Assembly (NCBI GenBank): GCA_026874595.1
Contig: CM049316.1
Coordinates: 55,873,676 to 55,937,675, forward strand
Direction: 5' to 3'
Length of the DNA stretch: 64,000 nt
Origin: Sipunculus nudus
Taxonomy: Eukaryota > Annelida > Sipuncula > Golfingiida > Sipunculidae
Both the position numbers and the translations under genes were made by a program. Positions 11,691 through 22,731 of the stretch are shown in pieces (the first letter of the stretch is position 1; every line of letters starts with the position of its first letter). Under the pieces are notes generated by a model, which made no database searches, was not told the DNA's origin, and saw only the letters and a program-made list of their open reading frames with translations.

Positions 11691-13095
11691 CTAATCATTC
11701 GTATTGTCTGTCAGAATAGCCTATGGCTAAAGTTAGTGTTAAAATGGATAGAAAATAAAAATTTCAGAATTCATGGGAGACCTGCCCAGGACCCCCCCCC
11801 CCCCCCCCCCCGCGGATTTCACAATAGAGGGTTCCAAGGAAAATGGATCAATAGTACATTGTCTGTCTGGGTGCTCAAAATCATGTTTCTGGTCCATAGT
11901 TAGCAGAATATAGGTCACCATGATGCAAATTCAGGTTTCCATGGATAATTACCAAAGATTTCCCTAAATGTCATGTTAGAGGAGTCATGGGCTAATGGAT
12001 ACAATTTATGCCTTGTCTGTCTGGGTGAGCAAAACCATTTTCCAACCCATAGGTCACACAATATAGGTCACCATGACTTAATTTCAGGTTTCCAAAGACA
12101 CTTGACTGGGACCTCCCTGAATTTTTAGTTAAAATATTCTAGACCTAATGGATACAATTTGTGCCCTGTCTGACTGTCTAGTTGCTTATATGACATCTTT
12201 TCTGATAGGTTGCAAAATATAGGTCGTGGTGACCTAATTTCAGTTTCCAAAGACACTAGCCTAGGACATCTCAGAATGTTACATAAGAAGATTCTAGGCC
12301 TAGCAGATACAATGTGTGCCCTGACTGACTGTCTGGGTGCTTATGTGATTTCTTTTCCGAAAAAGTCGCAAAATATAGGTCATGGTGACCTTATTTCAGT
12401 TTTCCACAGACATTTGCCAATGACAAGATTCTAGGACTAACAATTACAGTGTGTGCCCTGTCTGACTTTCTGGGTGCTCAAAATCCTGTTTTCCAGCCTG
12501 TTGGTCACATAATGTAGGTCACTATGACCTATATTCAGGTTTCCAAGGAGATTTGCCTAGGACCTCCCAGGATGTTTCATCAGAAGATTCTAAGCCTAAA
12601 AGTATATGATTTGTGCCAATCTGACATTCAAGAGGCTCAAAATCAGGTTTTTGTCTCGTAGGTCACAAAATGTAGATCACCATGACCTAATTTCACAAGA
12701 GCCTTCCAGGAAACTGGGTAAGAAAATTTTAGGCCTAACAGATACGATTTGTCACCATCTGACTTTTTAGGGTTTTCAAACATCTTTTTCCTACAGTTCG
12801 CAGAATATAGGTCACAGTAACCGAGTTTCAGGTTTCCAAGGACATTTGCCTAGGATCTCCCAAAATGTCAGGTTAGAGGTATCTACGCCTAATGGATACA
12901 ATTTGTGCCCCGTCTGACTGTCTGGGTGGACTGTCTGGTGCTCAAAATCATGTTTTCTGCCCATAGGTCACAAAATATATGTCACCATGACCTAAATTTG
13001 GGTTTCCAAGGAGATTTGCCCAGGAGCTCACTGGATATTCAGTTAGAAATTTCTAGGTTTAACGGTTACGATTTGTGCCCTGTTAACGCCCTGTA
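11691..13095. repeat. Minisatellite array 4, period about 150 bp, about 8 copies
   Basis: Units share ggtttccaaggacatttgcc, taggacctccc, aatggatacaatttgtgccc, tgtctgactgtctgggtgct and a palindrome of the form AGGTCAnnnTGACCT. The palindrome or its variants lies near 11,913, 12,063, 12,221, 12,377, 12,516, 12,673, 12,809 and 12,978. A run of C occupies about 11,791-11,811. The array ends in a GC-rich tract with repeated ggacggccggac near 13,095-13,125. Confidence 0.88.
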
Positions 13096-14470
13096 ATCCG
13101 GACGGCCGGACGGCCGAACAACCGGACGAACGCTGTACAAAGGGTTATCGATATAGCTCAGATGACTTACAGTCAGCTGAGCTAAAAATGCATTATCAAC
13201 AACCACATGCATATCACTGCCATATAAGCCTCCAGGTGTTGGCATCTTAAGATTAGTTTCAATAAAAAATAACCCCTTTTGCCACTTGAATATAAGATTA
13301 TTTCGTTCCAAATATTCAATTTTGAAGGATATATTCATGGTTTTGGATGATGTTGATGAGGCCACCATCAAGATGAGGCTATGGAGGTAGACGGATTATC
13401 AAGGAATTTCATAGAAAAGGTTGGGATCATCTATCAACGGATTTATTATAAACATGCGAAGCCCATGCTCATTATCCTTAAAATTAGATAGAAGGAGACC
13501 AAAGACTCCATGTTCTGGAGTGAAGTCTTCCTGGATATGATTAAGTTACAAGAGGATAAACCGGGGACGCATAAATCTTACAGAGAAATTGCCAGTGACT
13601 TGCAAGTGAGCAAATTTGTGTCAAGAAATGTAAAATAAAACTCCCAACTTAAGCCATTTAAAAGGATAATTAAGTCTACCCAATGCATGGCAATGCCCAA
13701 TGTCCATGTTTCATTCAGAAACGAGTTCGCCTTTCGGGGGTTCCCGGTAGTGGGGCCAAGGAATGGTGCATTATTCACCGGGCCCGGTTAACACATAATA
13801 AAAATGAGAGGAAGCAATATATGCCTGTTAATACGGTGGTATCTTGCGACAAGAATCTCAAAGAAACACATTTATGTAAGTACTTATAGCATGTTTGTTT
13901 CCCGTTATGACTCTTTCCGCATTCGGTAGCTGAAAACTGACATAGCCTTTATCAAATTCCAAATATACTTTACTCAGATCTTACAGTTTATCTTCCCTAT
14001 ATATGTTAAGCAGGTGTAATTTCCAAGATACACAAACCAAAGCAATATAGACATTTTACATTACACATAACTTTCATTACCACTTCTCAGGGTATATTTT
14101 AAGGAAATGTTAAACGTGCACAAACTATGTGATCATGCGTTCCAGTGTTCAGCATAATTAAAGCGGGCTGTATGGCCCACCTATGAAGCAGGTGAAAGCA
14201 ACGCTACCCAGGGTATCAGAGAAAATGGGTTATTAATTTTAAGGTTGAATTATAACGATTTTTTTATAATTAGAATACTATGAAGATAACTATTTCTTCG
14301 ATTTATGTCAATTTTCAGCATTTATCTACTTTTTTACTCCTTATGCTGCCCCACACGTATAAACCGCTTAATGTATTAACAAACGAAGCGCCATTAAATA
14401 TCGGTGAAATAGTTTTTAGTTTATTTATTCTGTTAAACATTAAACATAATCATTTTATCTTTTGCAATAT
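13096..14470. other. Mostly non-coding; weak transposase-like relic at 13,540-13,680
   Basis: On the plus strand a broken frame near 13,550-13,670 reads KSYREIASDLQVSK.VSRN and then LKPFKRI. This is reminiscent of the helix-turn-helix start of mariner-like transposases, but it is too short and interrupted for a firm call. The rest shows no gene-like pattern. From 14,280 an open frame runs into the CTLD exon of gene P, but its first 60 or so codons look like intron or 5' flank. Confidence 0.3.
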
Positions 14471-14475
14471 GGAAG

Positions 14476-14734
14476 CATGTAAAAAGTGTCCTTCATCAGC
14501 TTCCGGTTGTGAAACAATTACAGGGAACGGTTGCTTGTATTTCTGTACAGGGAAGCAATCGTGGTTCCAGGCTGATGAAACTTGCCAAAGGCATAATGGA
14601 GACCTTCTTGTGTCTCCGAACCTAATACTAAAAAATATGAAATCTGAACGTGACACCTACCTTTGGCTGGGAATTGTGCGTGGGGCCTGGTATCAAAAGG
14701 ACCAAAGTACCTCGTAAGGTATTTTAATTAGTTG

Positions 14735-14801
<67 letters not shown>

Positions 14802-15304
14802 ATTTTTCGTAATCTGCCCAGTGGCTATGATTTCGCATGGCTTTGTTTTATATCCTAGGCGACAAAGTAATGTTCCATTTGTGGTAAATCGGAAGGGACA
14901 GTTGCTTAACATTTTGTAGATACAAAGGGGAGGTCGCTGTTGATGCCTTATTTGCATAATTACTTACACTTGACTCTTGTGGAATGGGTATATTTAATGC
15001 TGTAAATTTGCAACATGGATGTGCATAACAAATTATACGTTTCGTATTTCATCCTGCATTCAGAGATGAACAGCCATATTCAAAGTTTAAATCTCCGTGA
15101 AACAAATGTTAAAAGTATAAAATGGTATGTATTCAAACAGTTAATTTTCGCTTGCAATGGATGAACTGGCGTGGTGACATTGTGACAGAAGAAAAGAATA
15201 CTTGTGCCGTGATGAAGGTTACGGCCGGACGCTGGGAGCCTGCTTGCTGTACCGAGTCACGCGCCTTCATTTGTGTACAACGTAAGGAACCAGACCTCTT
15301 CTAA
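14476..15304 (+). CDS. CTLD protein gene P (two exons visible)
   Basis: This is the only lectin-like gene on the plus strand. Exon 1 (from about 14,476 after aatatggaag) encodes a cysteine-rich start (CKKCP...GC..), SWFQADETCQRHNGDLL and YLWLGIVRGAWYQKDQ. Exon 2 (15,143-15,304, after attcaaacag) encodes LQWMNWRGD, NTCAVM, RWEPACC and AFICVQ, followed by a stop at 15,302. The four CTLD cysteines are present. Splice phase is the open point. The strong-looking donor CTC|GTAAGG at 14,714 would shift the frame and meet a stop at once. The weaker donor AAA|GTACCT, 8 bases upstream, keeps the frame and gives a complete domain. A GTAAGG after FICVQ could also be a donor to further exons. No signal peptide exon was identified. 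The usual calcium-site motifs (EPN or QPD, WND) are not visible. It is probably secreted or membrane-bound like its relatives, but this is inference. Confidence 0.6.
14737..14801. repeat. (TA)n(GA)n microsatellite in gene P intron
   Basis: About 42 bases of TA alternation pass directly into about 23 bases of AG alternation, 20 bases after the candidate splice donors of gene P. Confidence 0.95.
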
Positions 15305-17867
15305 AGAAAATATTAAATGTAGTGCACTGGACATTGCCGTGAATCATTGCGTGACCTTGAAGATCTTCGGGCCTACAAGTTTACGTATAAGGAATAGCAT
15401 CAGGTGTCACTTTTATTCCGTTTTCGTGAACAATTGGGTGCACATCCTCTTTTGGCCTTCAAATCGGCATTTCAGATCCAGAACCCCCCCTCCCGTAAAT
15501 GCTTGGTTGTTGAATATTTCCTTAGAAACATCGGTCCTGATCATTCTGTTTTTTTTACACCAGGCAAGGCTTCCATGTGTTATAGTTTTAATATCTAAAT
15601 ACAAAGTGAAGACAAAGCCTTGAGTTTAACTGACAGGAGTGATTTCAGCAAAAGCATTTTAACGAATGGCTAAAGTTTATATGTTGCATTGCTCTAGTTT
15701 CAGATTTCTGGATATATATTATTAGTCTATCACTTCGAGAACAACTCTGAACGTTAATCAGAGCTAATTTGATTCGCTGTAATTATTATGGTTTCATAGC
15801 ATTACGGCTGTCAATGCTGGCTGCATCCTAAGCAAATTACATCTTTTGTGTGGAATTACAAAGGGCCAAATGTTAATGAGTTCATTTATGATGGTTACGT
15901 TAAACGGTTGTGTTGTAAAAAAATCATCAGAACAGATCATCAACCGAAAAAAAACGCAAATCGTCAACGTGGTCACTGGTATTGAGGGTAAACCACAATT
16001 GTATCTCATCTCACTTGTTTGCTAGGCCCATCTTCCGAGAGAGCTGCTAAACTGAGTCACTTCCTGTGTCACATCGTCCTTTTTTTTTGTCACAAGAGGG
16101 TCAATAGTTCTAGACGTAACAGCTCATGTGATTATAAAACTCAAAGAGCTGTGATTTCTTAGAAAGCCAAAAAAGCGTCTGACTTGGTCAAATTGTGCTT
16201 ACCAGGCCTACGTAAACGAACTCCCTACAAGCCATGCTGAAAATTAAAAGAACTTAACCTTTCAGGGAATTAGAAACAAAATGCATGTATTCTGCATGGT
16301 TACTCGCTTGGCTGGAGCCATTGGACGCTTCAGCAGCATTGGCGTTTCATAAATGAATAATTAAAATGTTTTAAATTAGTTATATGACGCATAACGTTCA
16401 TAAGTCATTACTGCTGTTCAATGACCGTATGAAAATTATTCTTCCATAAAAACGTTATAACATGAAATATTAAACGAACGTTTGAGTTTAAATATTGGAG
16501 ATGTTTTGTTTTGACAAATTTTTAAAGTGATTGTTTATTTTTTCTGTAAAGACAGATCGGAAAGCTACCGTGAACGCGTGAGTCAAATTGCAGTGAACAG
16601 ACCTGTTGAAAGAATCCAGGGCACTAAAGAAAATGAGAGCAGTGTATGGGATTGTTGTGACCACATGAACTGAGCAATTTACGACAATTGTCGTTCTGCC
16701 GAGGTGAGAGTGGAGACATTTTGTCACCAAACTGAACAATATCCTAAATTAACTTCATCTCGTTCATAAATGGCATTTAGCGTTTAATAAAACTGTTTAT
16801 ATTTTGTTATCTTTAAGACATATTATCTTATAAAATAGCACGCCAACACACATAAATATACAAGCTAATTTTGGTGACTGGTTTTGTAGTTACTGTATTG
16901 AAAACAATGTTTGTGTCTGTCTACGGTTTAAAGAAATGTTGCAAATGTGCTATCCACGGTTTTCTGATTAGCGATTAAAACATAGACTTTAATAATACAC
17001 AATAACAAACATTTGTTCTCTATCAACCTTTGTTTACTTTATTAATTTATAATAAGCAAATGATTAGTTTTTTAATATAAAATTACATAATCAAACTTTC
17101 ATGCCAATCGTTAGGTCTTCATTAAGACTCGAACCGGATAGTATAGCCTTTATAATGGATAACCGCGATGTCACGTTGTAATTCATAAAAAAAAAAAAAA
17201 CACCACATGCCCGATCTCGGATGGGCTGCATTTGTAACTCGAACTGTCAAGATGGTCACATGGCCTGGTTTTCTTTCATAACATATCTTTGTTGTTTGTT
17301 AAAGATGGCCTTTGTTATACTGTGAGCGGCTCCTCCGCAGTCCCAGGGGTCGGATCCGAATCTGTATTCTTGACAATATGTGATTTATTGTAATTTGGAG
17401 ACACAACTACTTCTATTTCAGAGCTAAGTATATTTGTTTCAAATATGGGTGTCTCACTTTGACAGTTTTTTTTATGTGAACTAAAACGTACTTGTTTTCC
17501 TGAATATATTAAAAAAAAATTTTTTTTTATAAATATTAGTATCACCTTATGAGTCTTTCTTGAGTTGAGTTGTTTGCGTGTAGAAATCGGACTTAGTTAC
17601 ATGTATCGTTACACGTTACATATTAATTTGGGCTCGTCTCTTTGCGTTTTTGTGTAGGGGTATGAATTGTGGTCAGGTCAGTCATATCTGACATTTTTAA
17701 GAACTGGTTTTTCTGTATTGTGTACGGGATTACTTTACTTTTTGGAAAAGACTCGCTGTATGTGTTGTGTCAATGTCATGTATATAGTGGGATAACAGAG
17801 TAGTAATCCACTGTGTAAGGTATTGAATTTATAAGGAGTCTTTGTTACTTGAGTATTGTCTATCAAA
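15305..17867. other. No gene seen
   Basis: Short open frames on both strands carry no recognisable domain or consistent codon pattern. The last few hundred bases (from about 17,550) are probably the leader of the retroelement that begins at 17,868, but no LTR, primer-binding site or polypurine tract could be identified by eye. Confidence 0.4.
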
Positions 17868-19450
17868 ATGGATATTGACAAATTTATAGAGAATCCTACC
17901 ACTAAGGTCTTAGACCAAATGAATAGGTTGATGTTTTAAAAACTTGTGGAAAATTAAAGATGAAAAGAAAACAGTCTATGAGAAAAGCAGAATTGGAAAG
18001 AAATATCAAGGATTAATTTATGGATAAGATATACATTTATATCCACATGAGCAACCTATAGGTCAAGCAAACGTATTCCGAATCTCATTATATCATCATA
18101 AAACATAATTACCCATGAAAAAAATATTAATATAGATTTTACAAAATAAGCCCAATTCCTGGAGGAAAAACTTTTTTTCTATCTATTTTTCCACTGAAAG
18201 CATGAGGTTGTGTGATTTGTTCAAAAACTATTGGCACATCTATGAGCACTGTCAACTCAGCAGTGACGTCACACACTGGGAAATCCCCTGTGACTAAAAA
18301 TTCTAGATCTCAGTAAAAGCACAGTATTTCTGCCTCTGTCAGTCCCAAATTTTCAGCAGAGATTAAAAACAACATGCATTTTTAGATCTAAGTTGTTGAT
18401 AAAATTCAGTCGATGAGGTCACATGTGTACCAGCCAATCAAATCAGGACAAAGTCTGGGATCTGCATGAAATCCTCCCATCACACAACAAACGCACATGG
18501 AATAGGTTTACTTAACCTATAGGAGCTAAACAATTTGAATATCAATTGAAATTAAAAGAATAAGAATTACAATAATCTAGAGAGAGAGAAAAGAGAGACA
18601 AGAATCTAGAGCAAGAGAAGAGATAGTAATTAGAATTAAAAGCTTTGGAATTAAGGCTAGAGAAATGAACGAAATTAAAATTGAAATTAAAATTCAAACT
18701 CTAGGGAATAAAAAGAAAAAAAATCTGCCAGGGGTCGATCTTAAGACCCTAACAGGTACATCAAATAAGTCCTTGTTTTCAGTGAAAAATAGATAGATAA
18801 CTTCTTACAACAATTTGAAAAAGTGGCGAAAAACTTGAGTGGTCATTTGAGTTGTGGCTTATTTTGATACAGAGTGTACTTACGGGAAAAGCTCAAGAGG
18901 TAGATTCGGCATTGGCAAAAGAGGATTTTTCTATTATGAAATTCTGAAATCTGCTGGTCTTCATGAGTATGAATTAGTACCGAAAGCTTACAGGGAGAAG
19001 TTTCAAAATTTGAGAAAACATTGATGTCAACCACATTTTGAATTTGCTCATGATAAAGAGGTGCTTTTTGTGAATTTGTGTAACTCAAAAGGATTGTATT
19101 CAAATTATGAGAAATTGAAGCACTTTATATTAGTAGAAAAATTAAGACATATGTTAGAGATAAAATTAAGACATATTTAGATGAGAAAGAAGTAACATCG
19201 TTACAACAAGCGGCAAAATATGTTGATGAGGTTGCTTTAACTCATTAAAACAAATTTGATATACCTAGAAAAATGGGTTTTATAAAACCAAGAAATGTAA
19301 ATGGCAGTGACAAAATGGGGAGTGCACCTAGAACCAGAAAAGAATATGTTCCGAGAATGAAAGGGTAGAAAGGTCTCAAAATAGGCATCTGTTATTATTG
19401 TTAAAAAAAAAACAAAGAAAACGGGGTCATATTAAGTCCAAGTGTTTTGA
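17868..19450 (+). pseudogene. gag remnant of the Gmr1-like element
   Basis: Beyond the opening codons, recognisable pieces are a basic segment around 17,950-18,015 (reading near SMRKAELE.K.IKD) and a longer capsid-like part at 18,840-19,260. The latter reads near QSVLTGKAQEVDSALAKED, EYELVPKAYREKFQN and QQAAKYVDEVALTH once frames are followed. About 18,050-18,720 shows no gag-like reading and may be inserted or diverged DNA. This would be the structural capsid precursor of the element. Confidence 0.55.
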
Positions 19451-19608
19451 ACTCAAAAAGAGTAAAGAGTAAGGGTCTAAAGAAACGTCACCTAATGCAC
19501 TTGTGAATGCGCACAAGGGCTTGAACCACCGTCGGAGACAGTGGGATTAGAGGATCTTGTCTTTGTAGGAATAAATAATGACTCTAGGGCATTTGTAAAG
19601 AGCCTTTT

Positions 19609-19956
19609 GTGTCTAAAGGTCTCGTGTCCTTAGAAGGGGGCAGTATTGACCCAGTGCCGGTTACAATTCTGAGGGAAACTGTTGCGTCTCAGTCTTTGTT
19701 TTTGAAAAGTGTGACAGCCACCGGAGAAATAGTATTAGCTCAGGGCACCGAAGGGGGTTCTATTGTTCATGTACCCATACACAATGTAATGTTGGAGTCA
19801 GAGCTGGTGAAAAGTCCTGTTAGTGTGGGAATTATGCCAAGTGTACCTATAAAAGGTGTTTCTTTGTTAGTAGGGAATAATTTGGTGAGAGGTAGGATGA
19901 CATGGTTTATAAACCATTTATTTATCCTTGCATGGTTTATAAACCGAGAGCTAACT
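19609..19956 (+). pseudogene. Retropepsin-like segment of the Gmr1-like element
   Basis: An open frame of 116 codons contains VPVTILRETVASQSLFL, where active retropepsins usually have a DTGA or DSGA. Here the site reads ETVASQS, so the catalytic Asp-Thr-Gly is lost. It continues with a hydrophobic strand pattern and ends in IPVKGVSLLVGNNL-like text (seen as IKGVSLLVGNNLVRGRM), typical of the end of this domain. It would have processed the polyprotein; it cannot be active as read. Confidence 0.6.
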
Positions 19957-20419
19957 TAAATGATATTAGTGAGGCGGAAAACGAGGGGTTGTTTCCAGCC
20001 TTAATAGTTACTCGGGCAATGGTTACAAAGCCACTGATGTTACAGTAACCAGGGATGTCACTGATAATAAGGCCAGTAGGGCTGTGGACAAGGGTTCCAC
20101 TATTGTAAAAGCCGGTACGGTTGTGGTCTACAGTACCACTGATTGTCATTCGAATAGGGATATTGTTGATGTTGATGACCATAGATGTGTCAATTATAAT
20201 CATGTATGTCACTGTTCATTGTATTGACCAATCAGCATTTTCTCGTTCTCAGTACAAGAAAAGAGCTGAGGAATCAACAGATGAGACATTTCCTTTAGAG
20301 GGAATAGGAATAGTTTATTGGAAAAACAAAAGATACTGATCACAAACAATTGTATGATTTGGTATTACCAACCGGAGAATTAGAAAAAGTGTCATCATGT
20401 TATTTAATAAAAATGGTGT

Positions 20420-21180
20420 AATAATGAGCAAATGAAAACCAAGATATATTCCGTCAACAGAGGATTGGTCTACGGTAAATCAACTTATAGTTCCTCAAGT
20501 TTATAGGTAAGAATTTATTAAGGTAGCCCATGAATCGATTTTGGCGGGATATTTTGGTGTTAACAAAACCATGGAAAAAATCACGAGACATTTCCTCTGC
20601 CCTAGGATGAATCGATTATTTCAAGTACCTATCATCCAGAATCCCAAGGTGCTTTAGAGAGATTCCATTCCACTTTGAAAAACTATGTTGAAAACCCACT
20701 GTTTTCATAACAAACAGGACTGGGACAAAGGCGTTTCGCTATTGTTATTTGCGGTGGGATATACTGTACAAGAATTGCTTGGGTTCATTCCGTCTGAACT
20801 CATGATTGGAAACAGTAAGGGGTCCTTTGAAAGTAATTAAGAAATATGGATGGATGAATAGATTACAAAAAGGAACTTTTTGGATTGTATGATCAAATGA
20901 AATGAAAGGTTAAACAATGCATGTGACCTAGCTAGACAAAACTTGGCATAAGCACAGACTACAATGAAACCTGGTATGATAAAAAGGCTAGAGATCAAGA
21001 ATTCAGGGTCGGAGATAAAGTAGTTGCATTGTTACCATGTAGAAACAGTCTATTACAAGCACGGTATCATGGACCCTATGAAATTCACAGAAAACCAGTA
21101 ATGTCAATTACGTAATCAAAACTCCAGACAGGCGTAAAGAAAATCAGTTGTGTCATGTAAACATGCTCAAACCATATTTC
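20420..21180 (+). pseudogene. Integrase remnant with deleted core
   Basis: The start of the zinc-binding part reads VAHESILAGYFGVNKTMEKI and FLCPRM at about 20,524-20,610. The text then jumps directly to TYHPESQGALERFHSTLK at 20,620-20,680, so most of the catalytic core, with both aspartates, is deleted. Later pieces are FRVGDKVVALLP, ARYHGPYEI and NYVIKTPDRRKENQLCHVN up to about 21,180. The catalytic glutamate region survives in the GALERFH segment. It is non-functional. Confidence 0.65.
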
Positions 21181-21344
21181 GATAGAGGTGACACGAGGGT
21201 GAATCCAGCTTGTATAGTATCTATTGGTGATGAAAAAGGAGAAGAAACTGAGGATACGTTTAGAGATTTTGATACAGGTAAAGACATAAATAAAAAAAAC
21301 GAAATTGGGTAATTCAGAGATTCTGGCAAATTTGGATAAAAAAT

Positions 21345-22120
21345 AAGGCATCTTTCTTCTGAAGAATCACGAGAGTTATCAGAACAGATGAGGAAATTTT
21401 TTCCTGATGTGCCTAGCAGAACTAATGTTTTGTGTCTTGATGTTGATATCGGCAATGCAAAGCCATTGAAACAACATCCGTATAGAGTTAACCCTGAAAC
21501 TTTCGCAAACTATGAAAGAAGTGGAATACATGTAACAAGATGATATTATTAGCGAAAGCCAAAGTGAATGGAGTTCTTTATCTTTATCGGTACCAAAATC
21601 AGATCAAAGTCTTAGATTTTGTACTAATTTAAGAAAAGAAAATGCTGTAACAAAAAAGATACATATCCAATACCAAGAATAGATGATTGTATTGATAGAA
21701 TTGGCAAAGCCAAATATGTGACAAACTGTGACTTATTAAAAAGTTATTTGGGTGTTCCTCAAAAAACATCTCAGCATTTGTAATTCCTGATGGGTTATTT
21801 GAATACAATGTCATGCCATCCGGAATGAAAAACGCAGGGCCACGTTCCAACGCCTCATGAATATTCATATTTGTATAAACAATCTTTAAGGTTTTGAGGC
21901 ATATATAGATGACCTAGTTGTGTATAGTGATAATTGGGATGAACACATACAAAGATTAGAGAAATTGTTTCAAAGATTGGCGGAGGCAAATCTTACAATA
22001 AACTTGGCAAAGAGTGGTTTCGGGAAAACAAAAATCATTTATAAAGATCATATCATAGGACAAGGTGATGTAGAACCAATCTATACTAAATATCGAGGAT
22101 ATATTGAATTGTCAAAGGGC
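21345..22120 (+). pseudogene. Reverse transcriptase remnant (gypsy type)
   Basis: The pieces follow gypsy RT order: HLSSEESRELSEQM and FFPDVPSRTN, LKQHPYRVNP, a short stretch near KKDTYPIPRIDDCIDRI, CDLLKSY, then an AYIDDLVVYSD-type catalytic box near 21,900-21,935 and HIQRLEKLFQRLAEANLTIN. The box reads YIDDLVVYSD, so the two aspartates are still present, but stops and frameshifts lie on both sides. Sequence beyond the GQGDVEPI segment is unrelated. Confidence 0.7.
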
Positions 22121-22731
22121 TTCATCTGTCACACCCTGCTGCTGGAGACAGACCTGAAATCTTTCATACTATTGTCTGGGAACCCTTTTGCCAATCTCTT
22201 CCCTGGGATTAATACATTCACGTTTCACTTGCTTCACTTGCTTCACTCATTGACCAGAAAGGTGCAATATTATTGGAACCATATTTACATGTGACAAATT
22301 ACAGAAACAGTCACAAAGAGGACAAGATTAGGAGCAAATACAGTCACCAATACCTCAGCGTTCATGCAAAATATACATATATTTTGTGATTCAAGCCTTC
22401 ACTGAGTCCTATTTATATCTGGTCTAAGTAAATTAATAAAAAAAAAAAAATCACCAGTCCACAGTCCTGGTAAACACGCTTTAATCCAGACACATGCGGC
22501 AGCGGGATTAGCGTCTTGTGAATTCCTCCTCGGGAATAGTGAAAAGGCACAGTATAATGACGGGTCACAGGTCCCAGAACACGAAGGCGAATACGGCTTC
22601 ATCTACAGAATATGCAGCACATAAAATAAATTGGCGTCGGTTCTGGTTTAGTGTCCATTGGATTCCTCCTGGGGGTATAGTGGGAAGACATTCCCTAAAC
22701 ATCCCATTTATAGATCGGGGTTCAACCCACA
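22121..22731. other. Junction region; weak tRNA-like fragment at about 22,668-22,735
   Basis: No gene. At 22,668 the plus strand reads attcctcctgggggtatagt and then cggggttcaaccc about 40 bases later. This resembles the A and B boxes of a tRNA-Asp-like Pol III promoter, so it may be the head of a SINE. It is not a good tRNA: stems could not be paired. It ends exactly where the large duplicated block starts at 22,732. Confidence 0.35.

Larger units (their letters stand above)
17868..22120 (+). mobile_element. Decayed Ty3/gypsy element, order gag-PR-IN-RT (Gmr1-like)
   Basis: The plus strand carries a broken retroelement. Gag begins at 17,868 (MDIDKFIENPTTKVLDQ) and continues in several frames to about 19,450. 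A protease-like segment follows at 19,609-19,910. Integrase pieces lie at 20,510-21,180, and reverse transcriptase at 21,345-22,100 ends in NLAKSGFGK. Stops and frame changes are spread throughout, so it is dead. In most gypsy elements integrase follows reverse transcriptase. Here the integrase end (chromodomain-free, ending CHVNMLKPYF) clearly precedes it. From memory this order marks the Gmr1-like branch known in fungi and animals. Ribonuclease H is absent: similarity ends after RT and runs into unrelated DNA. No flanking LTR pair was found. Confidence 0.75.
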
